A DNA stretch of 64,000 bases from Streptomyces sp. DG1A-41 (GCF_037055355.1 NZ_CP146350.1:3061001-3125000), one strand, 5' to 3'; counted from the first letter of the stretch, positions 51,085-62,863 are shown. Program-made: numbers and translations. Notes: a model not told the origin generated them from the sequence alone.

Positions 51085-52209
51085 TTACTTTCCGCAGAAC
51101 TCCGCCTCGATGATCGCGCGGGTGCTGCCCGACCAGTCGCCGTTGAAGTTCACGGCGAGCATGTGGCGGCCGTCCTCGGTCGTCACGGCGTCCGAGTTGG
51201 AGCCACTGATGCCGCCGTCGTGGCCCCAGACGTGGACGCCGCAGCTGAGCTTGCGGTCAACGAGCCCCAGGCCGTAGCGGCAGGTCTCCCGACTGGACGC
51301 GACCGTGGTCTTCATCTTCTTCAGCTGCTCGGGCGGCAGCAGCCTGCCGCGGAGCAGGGCCGAGTAGAAGCGGTTCAGATCGGCCGAGCTGGAGACCATC
51401 TGGCCCGAGCCGTAGGCCAGACGCGCGTTCAGTTCCGTGACGTCGTACGTCGGGCCCCTGTCCGTCTTCGCCGGCTTGGATTAGGCGCGGCTGCTGGGCC
51501 GGGGCAGGGAGACCCGGGTGGTCGGGACGGACGTGGAGGTCAGGTGCAGGGGGGCGATGACGCGCCGGTCGATCCCGCCGCCGTAGTCGCCGCCCGTGGC
51601 CTTCTCGATCACCCGCGCGACCAGGACGTAGTTGGTGTTGGAGTACTCCCAGGATGCGCCCGGCTCGAAGTACGGCTCGTTGCGCAGGGCGAAGGCGATC
51701 AGGTCCTCGGGGGTCGCCTCGTCGAAGCGGTGCCTCATGAAGCCGTCCGCGGTCATGTACCTCTGCTGGAAGCCACGGTCCTCCAGGTGGTCGAAGATGC
51801 CGCTGGTGTGGTCCGGGAACCGGCGGAGGGTGGTCCGGCGGCCGTCGTGGCCGAGGCCCCGGACCACGCCGGGCAGCCATTTCTCCACCGTCTCGTCGAG
51901 CGAGAGCTTCCCCTCCGGTTGCAGCACGACCGTGGCCACGGACGTCTTGGAGATGCTGGCGACCCGGTAGTGGTCCTGCGTCGAACGCGGCTTGCCCGTC
52001 TTCAGGTTGCCGACGCCTGCCGTGGTCGCCCAGGCGCCGTGGCCCCGCCGTACCGTCAGCGTCCCGCCCGGCACGCCGTCCGCGACAGTGGCCCGCGCCG
52101 CCCTCCGGGTCGCGTCGTGGTCGCCGTGCGTTCCAGCCGGAGCCGCCGCCAGTGCGGGCGCCACCAGGGCCGCCGACAGCGCCACTGCCGTCAGGGCCGT
52201 CGTCGTCAC
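51085..52209 (-). pseudogene. serine hydrolase (beta-lactamase/DD-peptidase family), interrupted by a stop codon
   Basis: The gene would encode about 374 residues: a signal peptide (ALTAVALSAALVAPALAAAPA), the nucleophile motif SISK in VASISKTSVATV, YSNTNY as the second catalytic motif and GHDGGISG as the third. A single TAA at 51481-51483 interrupts the frame after LPRPSSRA; the sequence continues in the same frame with SKPAKTDRGPTYDV. Relatives commonly have Tyr at that point (SRGY-type), so a TAC/TAT-to-TAA change is likely. The start is GTG 52209. As it stands the product lacks the third motif and is probably inactive. Confidence 0.8.
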
Positions 52210-52280
52210 GCGTTACTTCATGTCCGGAGGGACCCGGCCGCCCGGCCCGGGTTGACCGGCACCGGGCGGTTGAGCGGGAT

Positions 52281-54035
52281 TCATCCCTTCTTGAGCACCA
52301 GCTCGGTGTTGCGGTCCTCCGGGTCGCCGCCGAGGGTCGTGCTCGCGCCGGGGGCGTTGAGGGACAGCTCGCGGTAGAGGGCCGCGAGGCCGGTCTGGGA
52401 GAGGTCGGAGAAGTCCGTGCGGTGCGGGGCCGAGGACTCCACGAGCGTGGTGAACAGGGAGACCGTGCCGTCCTTGTTGTCGGCCAGCTCGATGACCCGG
52501 GCGAGCTGGGGATAGTCGACGTGGGAGGCCGTGGAGATCTCCCAGAAGGAGCCGCCGCCGGACATCGCGTGCGGGGTGATGACGTTCTTGTGGATGTGGC
52601 CGTTCACCCAGGCGAGCACGTTGCGGTGGCCGCCGAGGAGAGCGAGGACCTCTTGGCCGTTGTGCCGGCGCTCCTGGGGGCGGGCCGGGTCGACGCGGGT
52701 GTTCGTCATCGTCTTGCTGGTGTGATGGCTGAAGATCACCGCGTAGGAGTCCTTGTTCTCCCGCAGGGTCCGGTCGAGCCACTTCAGCTGGGCCGTGCCG
52801 AGCGAGCCCTCGTAGTGGCCGCCCGCGTCGGTGGTGTCCAGGCTGATGCCGATGACGTCGTCCGAGACGCGGAAGGCGTAGTACTGGGTGCCCGTGTCGA
52901 GGTTGGCCGAGGAGTAGCCGTGGCCGGCCGGGCCGACGCCGCGGTAGGCCGGGTCCAGGTGCGCCCGGATGTACTCGGCCGGGGTGAAGGGGGCGCGGCT
53001 CTCGTCGGGGGTGACCGAGCGCATGGCGCGGGCGTGGGTCTCGAGGAAGTCGTGGTAGCGGACGCCCTCGGGGTCCCGGGCCTTCTTGATCAGGGTCTGG
53101 AGCCGCTGTGCCTCGGCGGCGGACACGTTCATCAGCTTCTTGCCGCCGACGGCGAGTTCGGTGAGGTAGGAGTCGCCGTGCGAGGCGTAGCAGCCCATCG
53201 GCAGGGAGTCGTGGTTGCCGACGGTGGAGTACCAGGGCAGGTTGAGGCCGGGGCTCTGAACCTCGCGGATGGCTGCCTTGAGGAAGCCGTCGAGGTGCGG
53301 GAAGCCGACCTGCTTGTCGGAGTCGCGGACCGCGGCGTCCGGCTGCCAGTACTGCTTGAGGCCGCTGTTCTGGACGCCCTCGTACTGGCGCGGATCCCCG
53401 GTGTTGGGCGTGATGCGCCCGCCGCTCATGATCTTCAGGAACCACTCCAGCTCGGACTTGGCGTTGTTGTCCGTGTTGTCGCCGGTGGTCATGGCGAAGT
53501 GCAGCGGGGCGCCGGTGACGGGTGCGCCGCGGAGCGCGTTGATCCGCTCCACCAGCGCGATCGCGCCCTGCACGGTCAGCACCTCGTGCGGCCGCCAGGC
53601 GTGCACGTCGGCCGAACGCAGGTACTCCAGGCGCAGCGGGTGCTGGGCGTCGATGATGTGCAGGTCGGTGAGCTGCACGAACGCCGCGAGCGCGGTACGG
53701 CGCCCGGCGCGGCCGGACTTGGGCGCGGCCAGGTCGGAGCGCACGACCCGCCGCCAGCCTGGTCCGTCGCCCAGCCGCCGGTAGCCGGAGCCGCGCGGGG
53801 TGGCCACGGACGCCACGGTCGTGCCCTTGGTGTACGGGGCCAGCGGCGCGGCCGGTGCCTGACGGGAGGAGGCGGCGACGGCCTCGGTGGTCTCCTTGGC
53901 GGTGGCGGCCTGGCTGTCGCTGGGCCGCAGGGCGTAACCGACGCCGGCGGACAGGGCGACCGCTCCGGTGGCGGCGAGCACGGAACGACGGTGGATGCCC
54001 TGGCCGGAGCCGGCGACTGAGCGTGTGCGCGACAT
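52281..54035 (-). CDS. Tat-exported metallophosphoesterase (TIGR03767-type)
   Basis: A 584-residue secreted calcineurin-like phosphoesterase. The signal HRRSVLAATGAVALSAGVGYA is twin-Arg type. Metal-site motifs are in order: FVQLTDLHIIDAQHP, FAMTTGDNTDNNAKSE, WYSTVGNHDSLPMGC, VIFSHHTSK and WVNGHIHKN. ATG 54035 (MSRTRSVAGSG) follows GGGGAGAG; the longer upstream frame is rejected. The actinobacterial family is named only by structure; substrates are probably extracellular phosphoesters. Divergent genes do not flank it, and it shares direction with the broken hydrolase downstream. Confidence 0.9.
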   Translation of the reverse strand: MSRTRSVAGSGQGIHRRSVLAATGAVALSAGVGYALRPSDSQAATAKETTEAVAASSRQAPAAPLAPYTKGTTVASVATPRGSGYRRLGDGPGWRRVVRSDLAAPKSGRAGRRTALAAFVQLTDLHIIDAQHPLRLEYLRSADVHAWRPHEVLTVQGAIALVERINALRGAPVTGAPLHFAMTTGDNTDNNAKSELEWFLKIMSGGRITPNTGDPRQYEGVQNSGLKQYWQPDAAVRDSDKQVGFPHLDGFLKAAIREVQSPGLNLPWYSTVGNHDSLPMGCYASHGDSYLTELAVGGKKLMNVSAAEAQRLQTLIKKARDPEGVRYHDFLETHARAMRSVTPDESRAPFTPAEYIRAHLDPAYRGVGPAGHGYSSANLDTGTQYYAFRVSDDVIGISLDTTDAGGHYEGSLGTAQLKWLDRTLRENKDSYAVIFSHHTSKTMTNTRVDPARPQERRHNGQEVLALLGGHRNVLAWVNGHIHKNVITPHAMSGGGSFWEISTASHVDYPQLARVIELADNKDGTVSLFTTLVESSAPHRTDFSDLSQTGLAALYRELSLNAPGASTTLGGDPEDRNTELVLKKG

Positions 54036-54266
54036 GCGCTTCTCTCCCCGAGTGCGAACGCGTCGGCAGTGGTCGCGGGATGTCCGGCACGCGAACATCC
54101 CGCTCGTACTGGATCGTTGGCACTGGGAATGACCTGCGCGTAAACGCGGCGGCAACGGGCAGCGCCGATCACCGTACGTGGATCTTGGACTACCCTGCGC
54201 GTCGTCGGTCGCTCCTGGAACGGCCCGGAGTCGGTCACGCGGTGTTCATCTTCCGGGGTACTGCAC

Positions 54267-54734
54267 CTATTCCACCTCCTCCATGACGTCGGCGAGCCGT
54301 CCGGTGACCGGCCGCTCCCGCCACAGGCGCAGTGCTATGTCGACCATCCCCACGCGGACCAGTCCGGGCACCGCGTCCAGGTCCTGCCAGGCGGCGAGGT
54401 CGGTGGAGCCGTTCACCTCGTTGCGCAGTTCGCCGCCGGTGATCCGGCCCTCGTAGACGAAGCGGACGGCGTGATGGTCGACGGCACGCCCGATGCCGTC
54501 GCGGAAGACGCGGCGGGAGGAGTCCACGCCGAGCAGTCCGGTGACCTCGATGCGGTACCCGGTCTCCTCCTCGACCTCCCGCCGCACGGTGTCGTAGGGG
54601 TCCTCGCCGTGCTCCATGCCGCCGCCCGGCATGACCCACTCGGGGGTGCCGTCGTCAGCCGGGGAGCGGGCGAGCAAAATCTGTCCGTCACGGACGCATA
54701 CGGCGTAGGCCGCCACCCTCAACTTCTGGCGCAC
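54267..54734 (-). CDS. NUDIX hydrolase
   Basis: A 155-residue protein with a full Nudix box, GGGMEHGEDPYDTVRREVEEETGYRIEV, where REVEEE supplies the metal-binding glutamates. It hydrolyses a nucleoside diphosphate linked to another group; the ligand is not evident. GTG 54734 gives MRQKLRVAAYAVCVRDGQILLA. It is located 231 bases before the metallophosphoesterase gene on the same strand and is divergent from the subtilase. Confidence 0.9.
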   Translation of the reverse strand: MRQKLRVAAYAVCVRDGQILLARSPADDGTPEWVMPGGGMEHGEDPYDTVRREVEEETGYRIEVTGLLGVDSSRRVFRDGIGRAVDHHAVRFVYEGRITGGELRNEVNGSTDLAAWQDLDAVPGLVRVGMVDIALRLWRERPVTGRLADVMEEVE

Positions 54735-54953
54735 TACGGGACGTTAACCGATTTCGCCGCCTTCAGGACTCATGCTCGCAAAACGCATCGCGGGTTTTCC
54801 CCATACATCCATTTCGTTTCGGTCAACGCTCCCCAAAGAACCTCCCCTTGCGTAAAGCTGTGCGATCGTCCGGGCCTGCGTTCCGGACGGTCGCGACCAG
54901 GGCCGATCGGTCCCGGTCGCTCCCGCTCGTTCCTTTACCTACAAGGGATGCCG

Positions 54954-57900
54954 ATGACCAACACCCCGCAGCGTGACCCGATATCGGCCCGGAGACGCGC
55001 GGCACGCATCGCCGTGGCGGCCGGCCTGGTCGCCGCGCTCAGTGCCGCCGGGCCGGTCCCCCTGGCCTTCGCCGCCGACGAGCCGGGCGCGTCCGCCCCG
55101 GCCGACACCGACGTCAAGACGGCGCACGACAAGCTCGGTTCGGGCGACGCGGACCTGCTCGCCGAGGCCAAGGCCGACGGCGACAAGACCGTCACGATGA
55201 TGATCGCCACCGCGCCCGGGCAGACCGAGCAGGTCGCCGGGCAGCTGGACGCGGTCAAGGGCGGCGCGGTGGGCCGGGCCGACGACAAGCTGGGCTACGT
55301 CCGCGCCACCGTCCCGACGTCCCGGGCTGACTCGGCCATCGCCGCCGCCGCCAAGCTCTCCTCCGTGCACGGCATCGACCTGCGCGAGGAGATCCCGCTG
55401 GACGACCCGACGCCGGCCGCGGACGCCGTCAAGGGCACCGAGGCCGCCGCGGGGACGTACCCTGCGCCGGGGAAGAAGACCCCCGCGGAGAACCCGTACA
55501 ACCCGTCCTTCGAGACGGGCGCGGTCGACTTCGTCGAGGACCATCCGAAGGCGGACGGCCGCGGCATCACCATCGGCATCCTGGACTCCGGCGTCGACCT
55601 GGGCCACCCGGCGCTCCAGAAGACCACGACCGGCGAGCGGAAGATCGTCGACTGGGTGACGGCGACGGACCCGCTCGTCGACAACGACAACACGTGGCGC
55701 CGGATGGACACCTCCGTCTCGGGCCCCACGTTCACGCACGACGGCAGGACCTGGACGGCGCCTTCGGGCTCGTACCGGGTGAGCACCTTCAAGGAGTCGT
55801 ACACCACCGGCGGTGACGCCAAGGGCGACGCCAACCGCGACGGCGACACCACGGACGCCTGGGGCGTGCTGTACGACCCGGCCGCCGGCACGGTCCGGGT
55901 CGACCTGAACAACAACAACGACTTCGGTGACGACACCGCGATGAAGCCGTACAAGGACGGCTTCCAGATCGGGTACTTCGGCACCGACGACCCGAAGACC
56001 GACGTCGCCGAGCGGCAGCCGTTCGTCGTCGAGATCCGCAAGGACGTCGTCTACAACGGCGCCGGTGCGAAGGCCGACTTCGTCAACATCGGCGTCATCC
56101 AGTCCCAGCACGGCACGCACGTCGCCGGCATCACCGCCGCCAACGGCCTGTTCGGCGGCAAGATGGACGGCGCGGCTCCGGGCGCCAAGCTCGTCTCCTC
56201 GCGCGCCTGCACCTGGTCCGGCGGCTGCACCAACGTCGCGCTCGCCGAGGGCATGATCGACCTCGTCACCAAGCGCGGCGTCGACATCGTCAACATGTCC
56301 ATCGGCGGCCTGCCGGCGCTGAACGACGGCAACAACGCGCGCGCCGAGCTGTACACGCGCCTCATCGACACCTACGGCGTCCAACTGGTGATCTCCGCGG
56401 GCAACTCCGGCCCCGGCACCAACACCATCGGCGACCCGGCCCTGGCCGACAAGGTGATCTCGGTCGGCGCGTCCGTCTCCAAGGAGACCTGGGCCGCCAA
56501 CTACGGCTCGGCCGTGGAGAAGAAGTACGCGCTGATGCCGTTCTCCTCGCGCGGCCCGCGTGAGGACGGCGGCTTCACCCCGACCCTGGTCGCCCCCGGT
56601 GCCGCGGTCAACACCATCCAGACCTGGGTGCCGGGCGCCCCGGTCGCCGAGGCGGGCTACTCCCTGCCGGCCGGCTACGGCATGCTCCAGGGCACCTCGA
56701 TGGCCTCCCCGCAGGCCGCGGGCGCCGCCGCGCTGCTGCTCTCGGCCGCCCAGCAGAAGAAGATCGACCTCACCCCGGCGACCCTGCGCACGGCCCTCAC
56801 CTCGACCGCCGACCACATCAAGGGTGTGCAGGCGTACGAGGAGGGCGCGGGCCTGATGAACATCGAGGACGCCTGGGACTCGATCCGCGACGGCGCCACC
56901 TCGCACGCGTACACGGTCAAGGCACCGGTCGACACCGCGTTGGACAACAAGCTCAAGACGCCCGGCTACGGCACGGGCCTGTACGACCGTGAGGGCGGCC
57001 TGAAGGCCGGCCAGAAGAAGACGTACGAGGTCACCGTCACCCGTACGTCGGGCGCCGACAAGGCGATCCGGCACGAGCTGCACTTCGAGAACAACGCGGG
57101 CGGCACGTTCCGGATCGTCGGCTCCGACGAGGTGAAGCTGCCGCTGAACCAGCCGGTCACCGTCAAGGTCCAGGCCGCGCCGAAGTCCGCGGGCATCAAG
57201 AGCGCGATCCTGGAGGTCGACGACCCGAAGACCGAGGGCATCGACAAGCAGGTCCTGCACACGGTGGTCGTCTCCGCACCGCTGAAGTCCACGTTCTCCG
57301 CGTCCGGTTCGGTGCAGCGCAACAGCTCGCAGCACTACTACGTCACCGTGCCCGAGGGCGCGAAGACGCTCGAGGTCGCGATGAGCGGGCTGAAGGACAA
57401 GAGCCAGACCCGGTTCATCTCCATCCACCCGTTCGGTGTCCCGTCCGACCCGACGTCGACGGTCAACTGCTACCCGAACTACTCGAACCCGGCCAACACC
57501 TGCCGCCCGGACCTGCGTTCCTACGCGAACCCGCAGCCCGGCGTGTGGGAGATCGAGGTCGAGTCGCGCCGTACGTCGCCGCTGCTCGACAACCCGTACC
57601 AGCTGGACGTCGCCGTGCTCGGCGTGGCCTTCGAGCCGGAGACCGTGACCGTGCCCGAGGCGAAGGCCGGCACCCCGGCCGCCGCCTCCTGGAAGGTGAC
57701 CAACCGCTTCGCCGCGATCGACGGCAAGCTGGTGGGCGGTCCGCTCGGCTCCTCCAAGACGACCCGTCCGTCGATCAAGCACGGCGAGACGCAGACCACC
57801 ACGGTCGAGGTGCCCGCGGGCGCGAAGTCGCTGGACGTCGCCATCGGCCGCGTCTCGGACGCCGCCGCCGACCTGGACCTCGTGGTCTACGACGCCGCAG

Positions 57901-58250
57901 GCAAGCAGGTCGGCAGCTCCGCGGACGGCGACTCGGAGGAGTCGGTCTCCCTGCCCTCGCCCGCCGCCGGCAAGTACACCGTCCAGGTCATCGGCTACTC
58001 GGTGCCGGCCGGCACGACCGAGTACGACTACCGGGACGTGTTCTTCGCTCCCTCCCTCGGCAGCGTCACCGTCGACGGGTCGGCGCCGGTGAAGCTCGGC
58101 ACGGGCGACTCGGCGACGGTCTCGGGCAGCGTCACCGCCGCGGCGGCCGCGCCCGAGGGGCGTGCGTTCTTCGGCCGGGTCCAGCTGGTCAACGCCCGCG
58201 GGACGGCCGCGGGCATGGGCAGTGTGAAGATCGAGAAGGTCGTGCCGTAG
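54954..58250 (+). CDS. large secreted S8-family serine peptidase (subtilase)
   Basis: A 1098-residue exported protease. A Sec/Tat-like signal (ARRRAARIAVAAGLVAALSAAGPVPLAFA) is followed by a propeptide and the catalytic triad D211 (GILDSGVDLGHP), H386 (SQHGTHVAG) and S582 (GTSMASPQAAG). The 175-residue spacing between Asp and His marks a large inserted region typical of streptomycete high-molecular-mass subtilases. About 450 residues of beta-rich C-terminal domains follow, with no wall anchor. ATG 54954 is preferred over ATG 54948 because AAGGG at 54943-54947 would directly touch the latter. A strong terminator follows. Confidence 0.92.
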   Translation: MTNTPQRDPISARRRAARIAVAAGLVAALSAAGPVPLAFAADEPGASAPADTDVKTAHDKLGSGDADLLAEAKADGDKTVTMMIATAPGQTEQVAGQLDAVKGGAVGRADDKLGYVRATVPTSRADSAIAAAAKLSSVHGIDLREEIPLDDPTPAADAVKGTEAAAGTYPAPGKKTPAENPYNPSFETGAVDFVEDHPKADGRGITIGILDSGVDLGHPALQKTTTGERKIVDWVTATDPLVDNDNTWRRMDTSVSGPTFTHDGRTWTAPSGSYRVSTFKESYTTGGDAKGDANRDGDTTDAWGVLYDPAAGTVRVDLNNNNDFGDDTAMKPYKDGFQIGYFGTDDPKTDVAERQPFVVEIRKDVVYNGAGAKADFVNIGVIQSQHGTHVAGITAANGLFGGKMDGAAPGAKLVSSRACTWSGGCTNVALAEGMIDLVTKRGVDIVNMSIGGLPALNDGNNARAELYTRLIDTYGVQLVISAGNSGPGTNTIGDPALADKVISVGASVSKETWAANYGSAVEKKYALMPFSSRGPREDGGFTPTLVAPGAAVNTIQTWVPGAPVAEAGYSLPAGYGMLQGTSMASPQAAGAAALLLSAAQQKKIDLTPATLRTALTSTADHIKGVQAYEEGAGLMNIEDAWDSIRDGATSHAYTVKAPVDTALDNKLKTPGYGTGLYDREGGLKAGQKKTYEVTVTRTSGADKAIRHELHFENNAGGTFRIVGSDEVKLPLNQPVTVKVQAAPKSAGIKSAILEVDDPKTEGIDKQVLHTVVVSAPLKSTFSASGSVQRNSSQHYYVTVPEGAKTLEVAMSGLKDKSQTRFISIHPFGVPSDPTSTVNCYPNYSNPANTCRPDLRSYANPQPGVWEIEVESRRTSPLLDNPYQLDVAVLGVAFEPETVTVPEAKAGTPAAASWKVTNRFAAIDGKLVGGPLGSSKTTRPSIKHGETQTTTVEVPAGAKSLDVAIGRVSDAAADLDLVVYDAAGKQVGSSADGDSEESVSLPSPAAGKYTVQVIGYSVPAGTTEYDYRDVFFAPSLGSVTVDGSAPVKLGTGDSATVSGSVTAAAAAPEGRAFFGRVQLVNARGTAAGMGSVKIEKVVP

Positions 58251-58264
58251 CGGTTGGACGGCAT

Positions 58265-58306
58265 CCGAGGGCGGGCGTCCGACCGGACGCCCGCCCTCGG
58301 TCTTTC
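58265..58306. terminator. bidirectional terminator between subtilase and anti-sigma genes
   Basis: CCGAGGGCGGGCGTCC (58265-58280) and its perfect complement (58285-58300) form a 16-bp stem with loop GACC, followed by TCTTTCT. A 15-bp tandem copy of the 3' flank, CCCTCGGTCTTTCTA, occupies 58294-58308 and 58309-58323. Confidence 0.9.
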
Positions 58307-58320
58307 TACCCTCGGTCTTT

Positions 58321-59136
58321 CTACTCGCAGGGAAGGGTTTCCGACGCGGGCAGGGCGGCGGTGATCCAGGCCCGTTCGGGGGCGATCTCCTTCTCCCCGA
58401 CGCTCCACAGGTCCGGCTGGGCCTGCCCGCGCGAGATCCCGACGAGAACGTGGTCGCCCGGCCGCGGCCGGGGGTCGACGCCCTCGTCCATGGGGAAGAC
58501 GATCCGGTCCTGGCCCCTGGCGGGCTTGTAGGAGCGGTCCACGTCGAGGGTGACGCGGTCCTGGCCGGTGCCGGGGACCGGTTCGACCTCGGCGACGGTG
58601 CCCTCGGCCACGATCCGGGCGCAGGCGAGGTATCCGGCGTGCCCGGGCTTGGACTCCTGCTCGCCGTGGAACGGACCGGGCGCGCTGTCGGCGGCCGCGC
58701 TGCCCGCCGCGTCCTCCCCCGACCCGTAACCGCTCTGCACGACGAGCCACCCCATACCCACCACGACGCCGGCGGCCACGGCCGCGACGAGCCCCCGCAG
58801 GACCACGACCGGGGCCCGTGGACGACTCCGCCGCCCGGCCAGCAAGACCACACCGGCCCCCTGCCCGGACGGCGACACTGCCTCCTGGGACTCCACGGCC
58901 GGTTCGACACCGCTTGCCCCGGCCTCCGTCCCGGTGTCGCGTGCGAGCGTCTCCCCGATCAGCAGCATCTGTTCGCGCAGCAGGGCCACGTCCGCGGTGG
59001 CCGAGCGGTGGGCCGCCATGAAGGCCGGGTCCCGTCGGGCCCCCTCCGGCAGCGGTTCGTCGAGGAGCGCTGCCATCAGCGCGTCCGTGCCGTCGTAGTC
59101 GGCGTCGCGCCGGTCGTCGTCGTTCCGGGCGGGCAT
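58321..59136 (-). CDS. putative membrane anti-sigma factor
   Basis: A 271-residue bitopic protein. A charged N-terminal cytosolic part of about 115 residues (MPARNDDDRRDADYDGTDALMAALLDEPLPEGAR) precedes one membrane helix (VVLRGLVAAVAAGVVVGMGWLVV), with about 130 external residues carrying two Cys. ATG 59136 lies one base after the sigma factor stop, with GAGGTGG upstream. The ECF partner and topology suggest an anti-sigma factor, but no zinc-binding HxxxCxxC motif is visible, so it would be a non-ZAS type. The external beta-rich region could sense the cell envelope. Confidence 0.75.
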   Translation of the reverse strand: MPARNDDDRRDADYDGTDALMAALLDEPLPEGARRDPAFMAAHRSATADVALLREQMLLIGETLARDTGTEAGASGVEPAVESQEAVSPSGQGAGVVLLAGRRSRPRAPVVVLRGLVAAVAAGVVVGMGWLVVQSGYGSGEDAAGSAAADSAPGPFHGEQESKPGHAGYLACARIVAEGTVAEVEPVPGTGQDRVTLDVDRSYKPARGQDRIVFPMDEGVDPRPRPGDHVLVGISRGQAQPDLWSVGEKEIAPERAWITAALPASETLPCE

Positions 59137-59137
59137 G

Positions 59138-59692
59138 TCACACCACCTCGTCCTCGTGCAGGCGGGCGCGCAGGGCCCGTACCGCCGCGTGCAGCCTGCT
59201 CTTGACCGTGCCCTCAGGGACGCCGAGCTGCTCGGCGATGGACCGGACCGGCAGGTCGGCGTAGAAACGCAGCACGACGACCTGCCGCTGGGCGTCGGGC
59301 AGCTCGTCCAGGCCCTGGGCGACGGCGACGGACAGCACGCTGGTGTCCTCGCCGGAGGGGTGCGCCGGCTGCCGCAGGGCGGCCAGCCGCTCCCCGAGGC
59401 GCTCCTGGCGGCGCTTGGCCCGGTGCCAGTCCATGGCCAGGTTGGACGCGACCACCGCCACCCACGCCGAGACGTCCCGCGGCGCCTCCCGGCCGCTCGC
59501 GGCCCGCTCCAGCAACCGCAGGCGGACCTGCTGCACCCCGTCCGGCAGGTCCGCCTGCGGCACCCCGCCCAGCGCGAGCACCGCCCGCACCCGGCGCTCC
59601 TGTGCCGCGTCCAGCGGATCGTCGCCGGTACCGGCGTGCGCCTCCCGGCCGCGCCGGGCCCTTCCGCGCAGCAGCACAAGCCACCCCCTCAC
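59138..59692 (-). CDS. ECF-subfamily RNA polymerase sigma factor
   Basis: A 184-residue sigma factor with region 2 (VSAWVAVVASNLAMDWHRAKRRQERL, a -10 recognition helix) and region 4 (LDELPDAQRQVVVLRFYADLPVRSIAEQLGVPEGTVKSRLHAAVRALRARL, with a helix-turn-helix for the -35). Region 1.1 is absent, as in ECF factors. GTG 59692 (MRGWLVLLRGRARRG) is the best start; longer upstream frame has no homologous content. It is cotranscribed with the putative anti-sigma factor. Target promoters were not identified. Confidence 0.9.
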   Translation of the reverse strand: MRGWLVLLRGRARRGREAHAGTGDDPLDAAQERRVRAVLALGGVPQADLPDGVQQVRLRLLERAASGREAPRDVSAWVAVVASNLAMDWHRAKRRQERLGERLAALRQPAHPSGEDTSVLSVAVAQGLDELPDAQRQVVVLRFYADLPVRSIAEQLGVPEGTVKSRLHAAVRALRARLHEDEVV

Positions 59693-61508
<1,816 letters not shown>

Positions 61509-61513
61509 GGTCG

Positions 61514-62767
61514 TCAGGCTTGCTCGCCCGGGACCGGATCACCGGCGGTTTCCGGACGTCGTTCTTCCCCCTGCCGCCCGGCCCGTACGATCGCCGGCAG
61601 GGCCAGGAGCGCCAGGCCGCCGCCCACGCAGAGCACCGCCGTCGGGCCGAGTGCGTCGGCCGCGCGGCCCCCGGTGAACGCGCCCAGCGCGATCCCGGTG
61701 TTGAAGACACCCGCGAAGAGCGCCGACCCTGCCTCGCGGGCCCTCGGCGCGGCGGCCGACAGCCAGCTCTGGGTGGAGACCGAGACGCCCCCGTAGACCA
61801 GGCCCCAGACGACGAGCAGGAGCGTCGAGGCGACGAGTGAGTCCGCCGCCGGGACCAGCAGCAGGACGACCGTGCCCAGCGCGGCCGCGATGACCAGCAG
61901 GGCCCGGCGTGGGTCGCGGTCCGCCAGCCATCCGCCCGCGAAGGTGCCGGCGACTCCGGCCGCGCCGTAGCCGAGGAGGATGGTACTGATGGTTCCCGCG
62001 TCCAGGCCGGGGACGCGTTCCAGGACCGGGCGGACGTAGGTGTACGCGGTGAAGTGGCCGGTGACCAGCAGCGCTGTCGCCAGCAGGCCCCGGGACACCG
62101 GCGGCGTGCGCAGCAGGGCGGGGAACGTGCCGAGCCTGACGGGGCGTTCGAGGGGCAGCGGCGGCAGGGCGAGGGCCAGGGCTGCGGCCACGGCCGCCGC
62201 GAGGGCGGCCAGTGCGGCGAACGCCCAGCGCCAGCCCGCGAGTGCCCCGAGGTAGGTGCCGGCCGGGACGCCCAGCACCGACGCCACCGCTATCCCGCTG
62301 AAGATCAGCGCGGTCGCCCGGCCCGCCCGGTCCGGCGGCATCAACCGTGTCCCCAGCCCGGCCGCGATCGCCCACACCCCGCCGATGCACACCCCGACCA
62401 GGGCACGTGCGAGCAGCAGGACGGCGATGTGCGGGGCCACGGCGGACAGCGCGTTGGCGGCCGCGAGGAGGAGCAGCAGTGCGCACAGCACCGTGCGCCG
62501 GTCGGCGCGGCGGGCCGCGACGGGCAGCAGTGGCGCGCTCGCCGCGGCGACCAGGCCGGGCAGGGTGACGGCGAGCCCGGCGGTGCCGGCGGAGACGCGC
62601 AGGCCGGTGCCGAGCGAGGTGAGCAGGCCGACCGGGAGCATCTCGGTGGTGACGACGGCGAAGGTGGCGGTGGCCAGGGCCAGGACAGCGGGCCAGAGGC
62701 GCGCCGGCCTGCCGGTGCCGGTCTGCGGGGCGGTGGTCATGGACGTCGTGGAGTTCGAGGAGGGCAT
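61514..62767 (-). CDS. MFS drug/sugar efflux transporter
   Basis: A 417-residue, twelve-helix major facilitator of the drug:proton antiporter / sugar-efflux (AraJ-like) type. RARALVGVCIGGVWAIAAG and the loop between helices 2 and 3 (VAARRADRRTVL) fit the MFS signature. ATG 62767 (MPSSNSTTSMTTAP) has AAGGG six bases upstream; a second ATG at 62740 lacks a ribosome site. It is divergent from a LysR-family gene, 96 bases apart, a usual layout for a regulator and its target exporter. The substrate is unknown. Confidence 0.88.
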   Translation of the reverse strand: MPSSNSTTSMTTAPQTGTGRPARLWPAVLALATATFAVVTTEMLPVGLLTSLGTGLRVSAGTAGLAVTLPGLVAAASAPLLPVAARRADRRTVLCALLLLLAAANALSAVAPHIAVLLLARALVGVCIGGVWAIAAGLGTRLMPPDRAGRATALIFSGIAVASVLGVPAGTYLGALAGWRWAFAALAALAAAVAAALALALPPLPLERPVRLGTFPALLRTPPVSRGLLATALLVTGHFTAYTYVRPVLERVPGLDAGTISTILLGYGAAGVAGTFAGGWLADRDPRRALLVIAAALGTVVLLLVPAADSLVASTLLLVVWGLVYGGVSVSTQSWLSAAAPRAREAGSALFAGVFNTGIALGAFTGGRAADALGPTAVLCVGGGLALLALPAIVRAGRQGEERRPETAGDPVPGEQA

Positions 62768-62863
62768 GCCTCCACCCTTTTGCGCGGCCCGCCCGGGAAC
62801 AACGGCGAAGTCCTCACCCTTGCATGAGCGGGACTGATCGATCGGAACCGAGGGGAAACGGCC

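Noticed and set aside
54948..54953. ATG at 54948 as the subtilase start
   Set aside because: The ribosome site AAGGG directly abuts it, so the ATG six bases further is better spaced.
54939..58910. Minus-strand open frame of over 1300 codons opposite the subtilase gene
   Set aside because: The subtilase has all catalytic motifs, a signal and a terminator; the antisense frame is Arg/Gly/Val-rich shadow.
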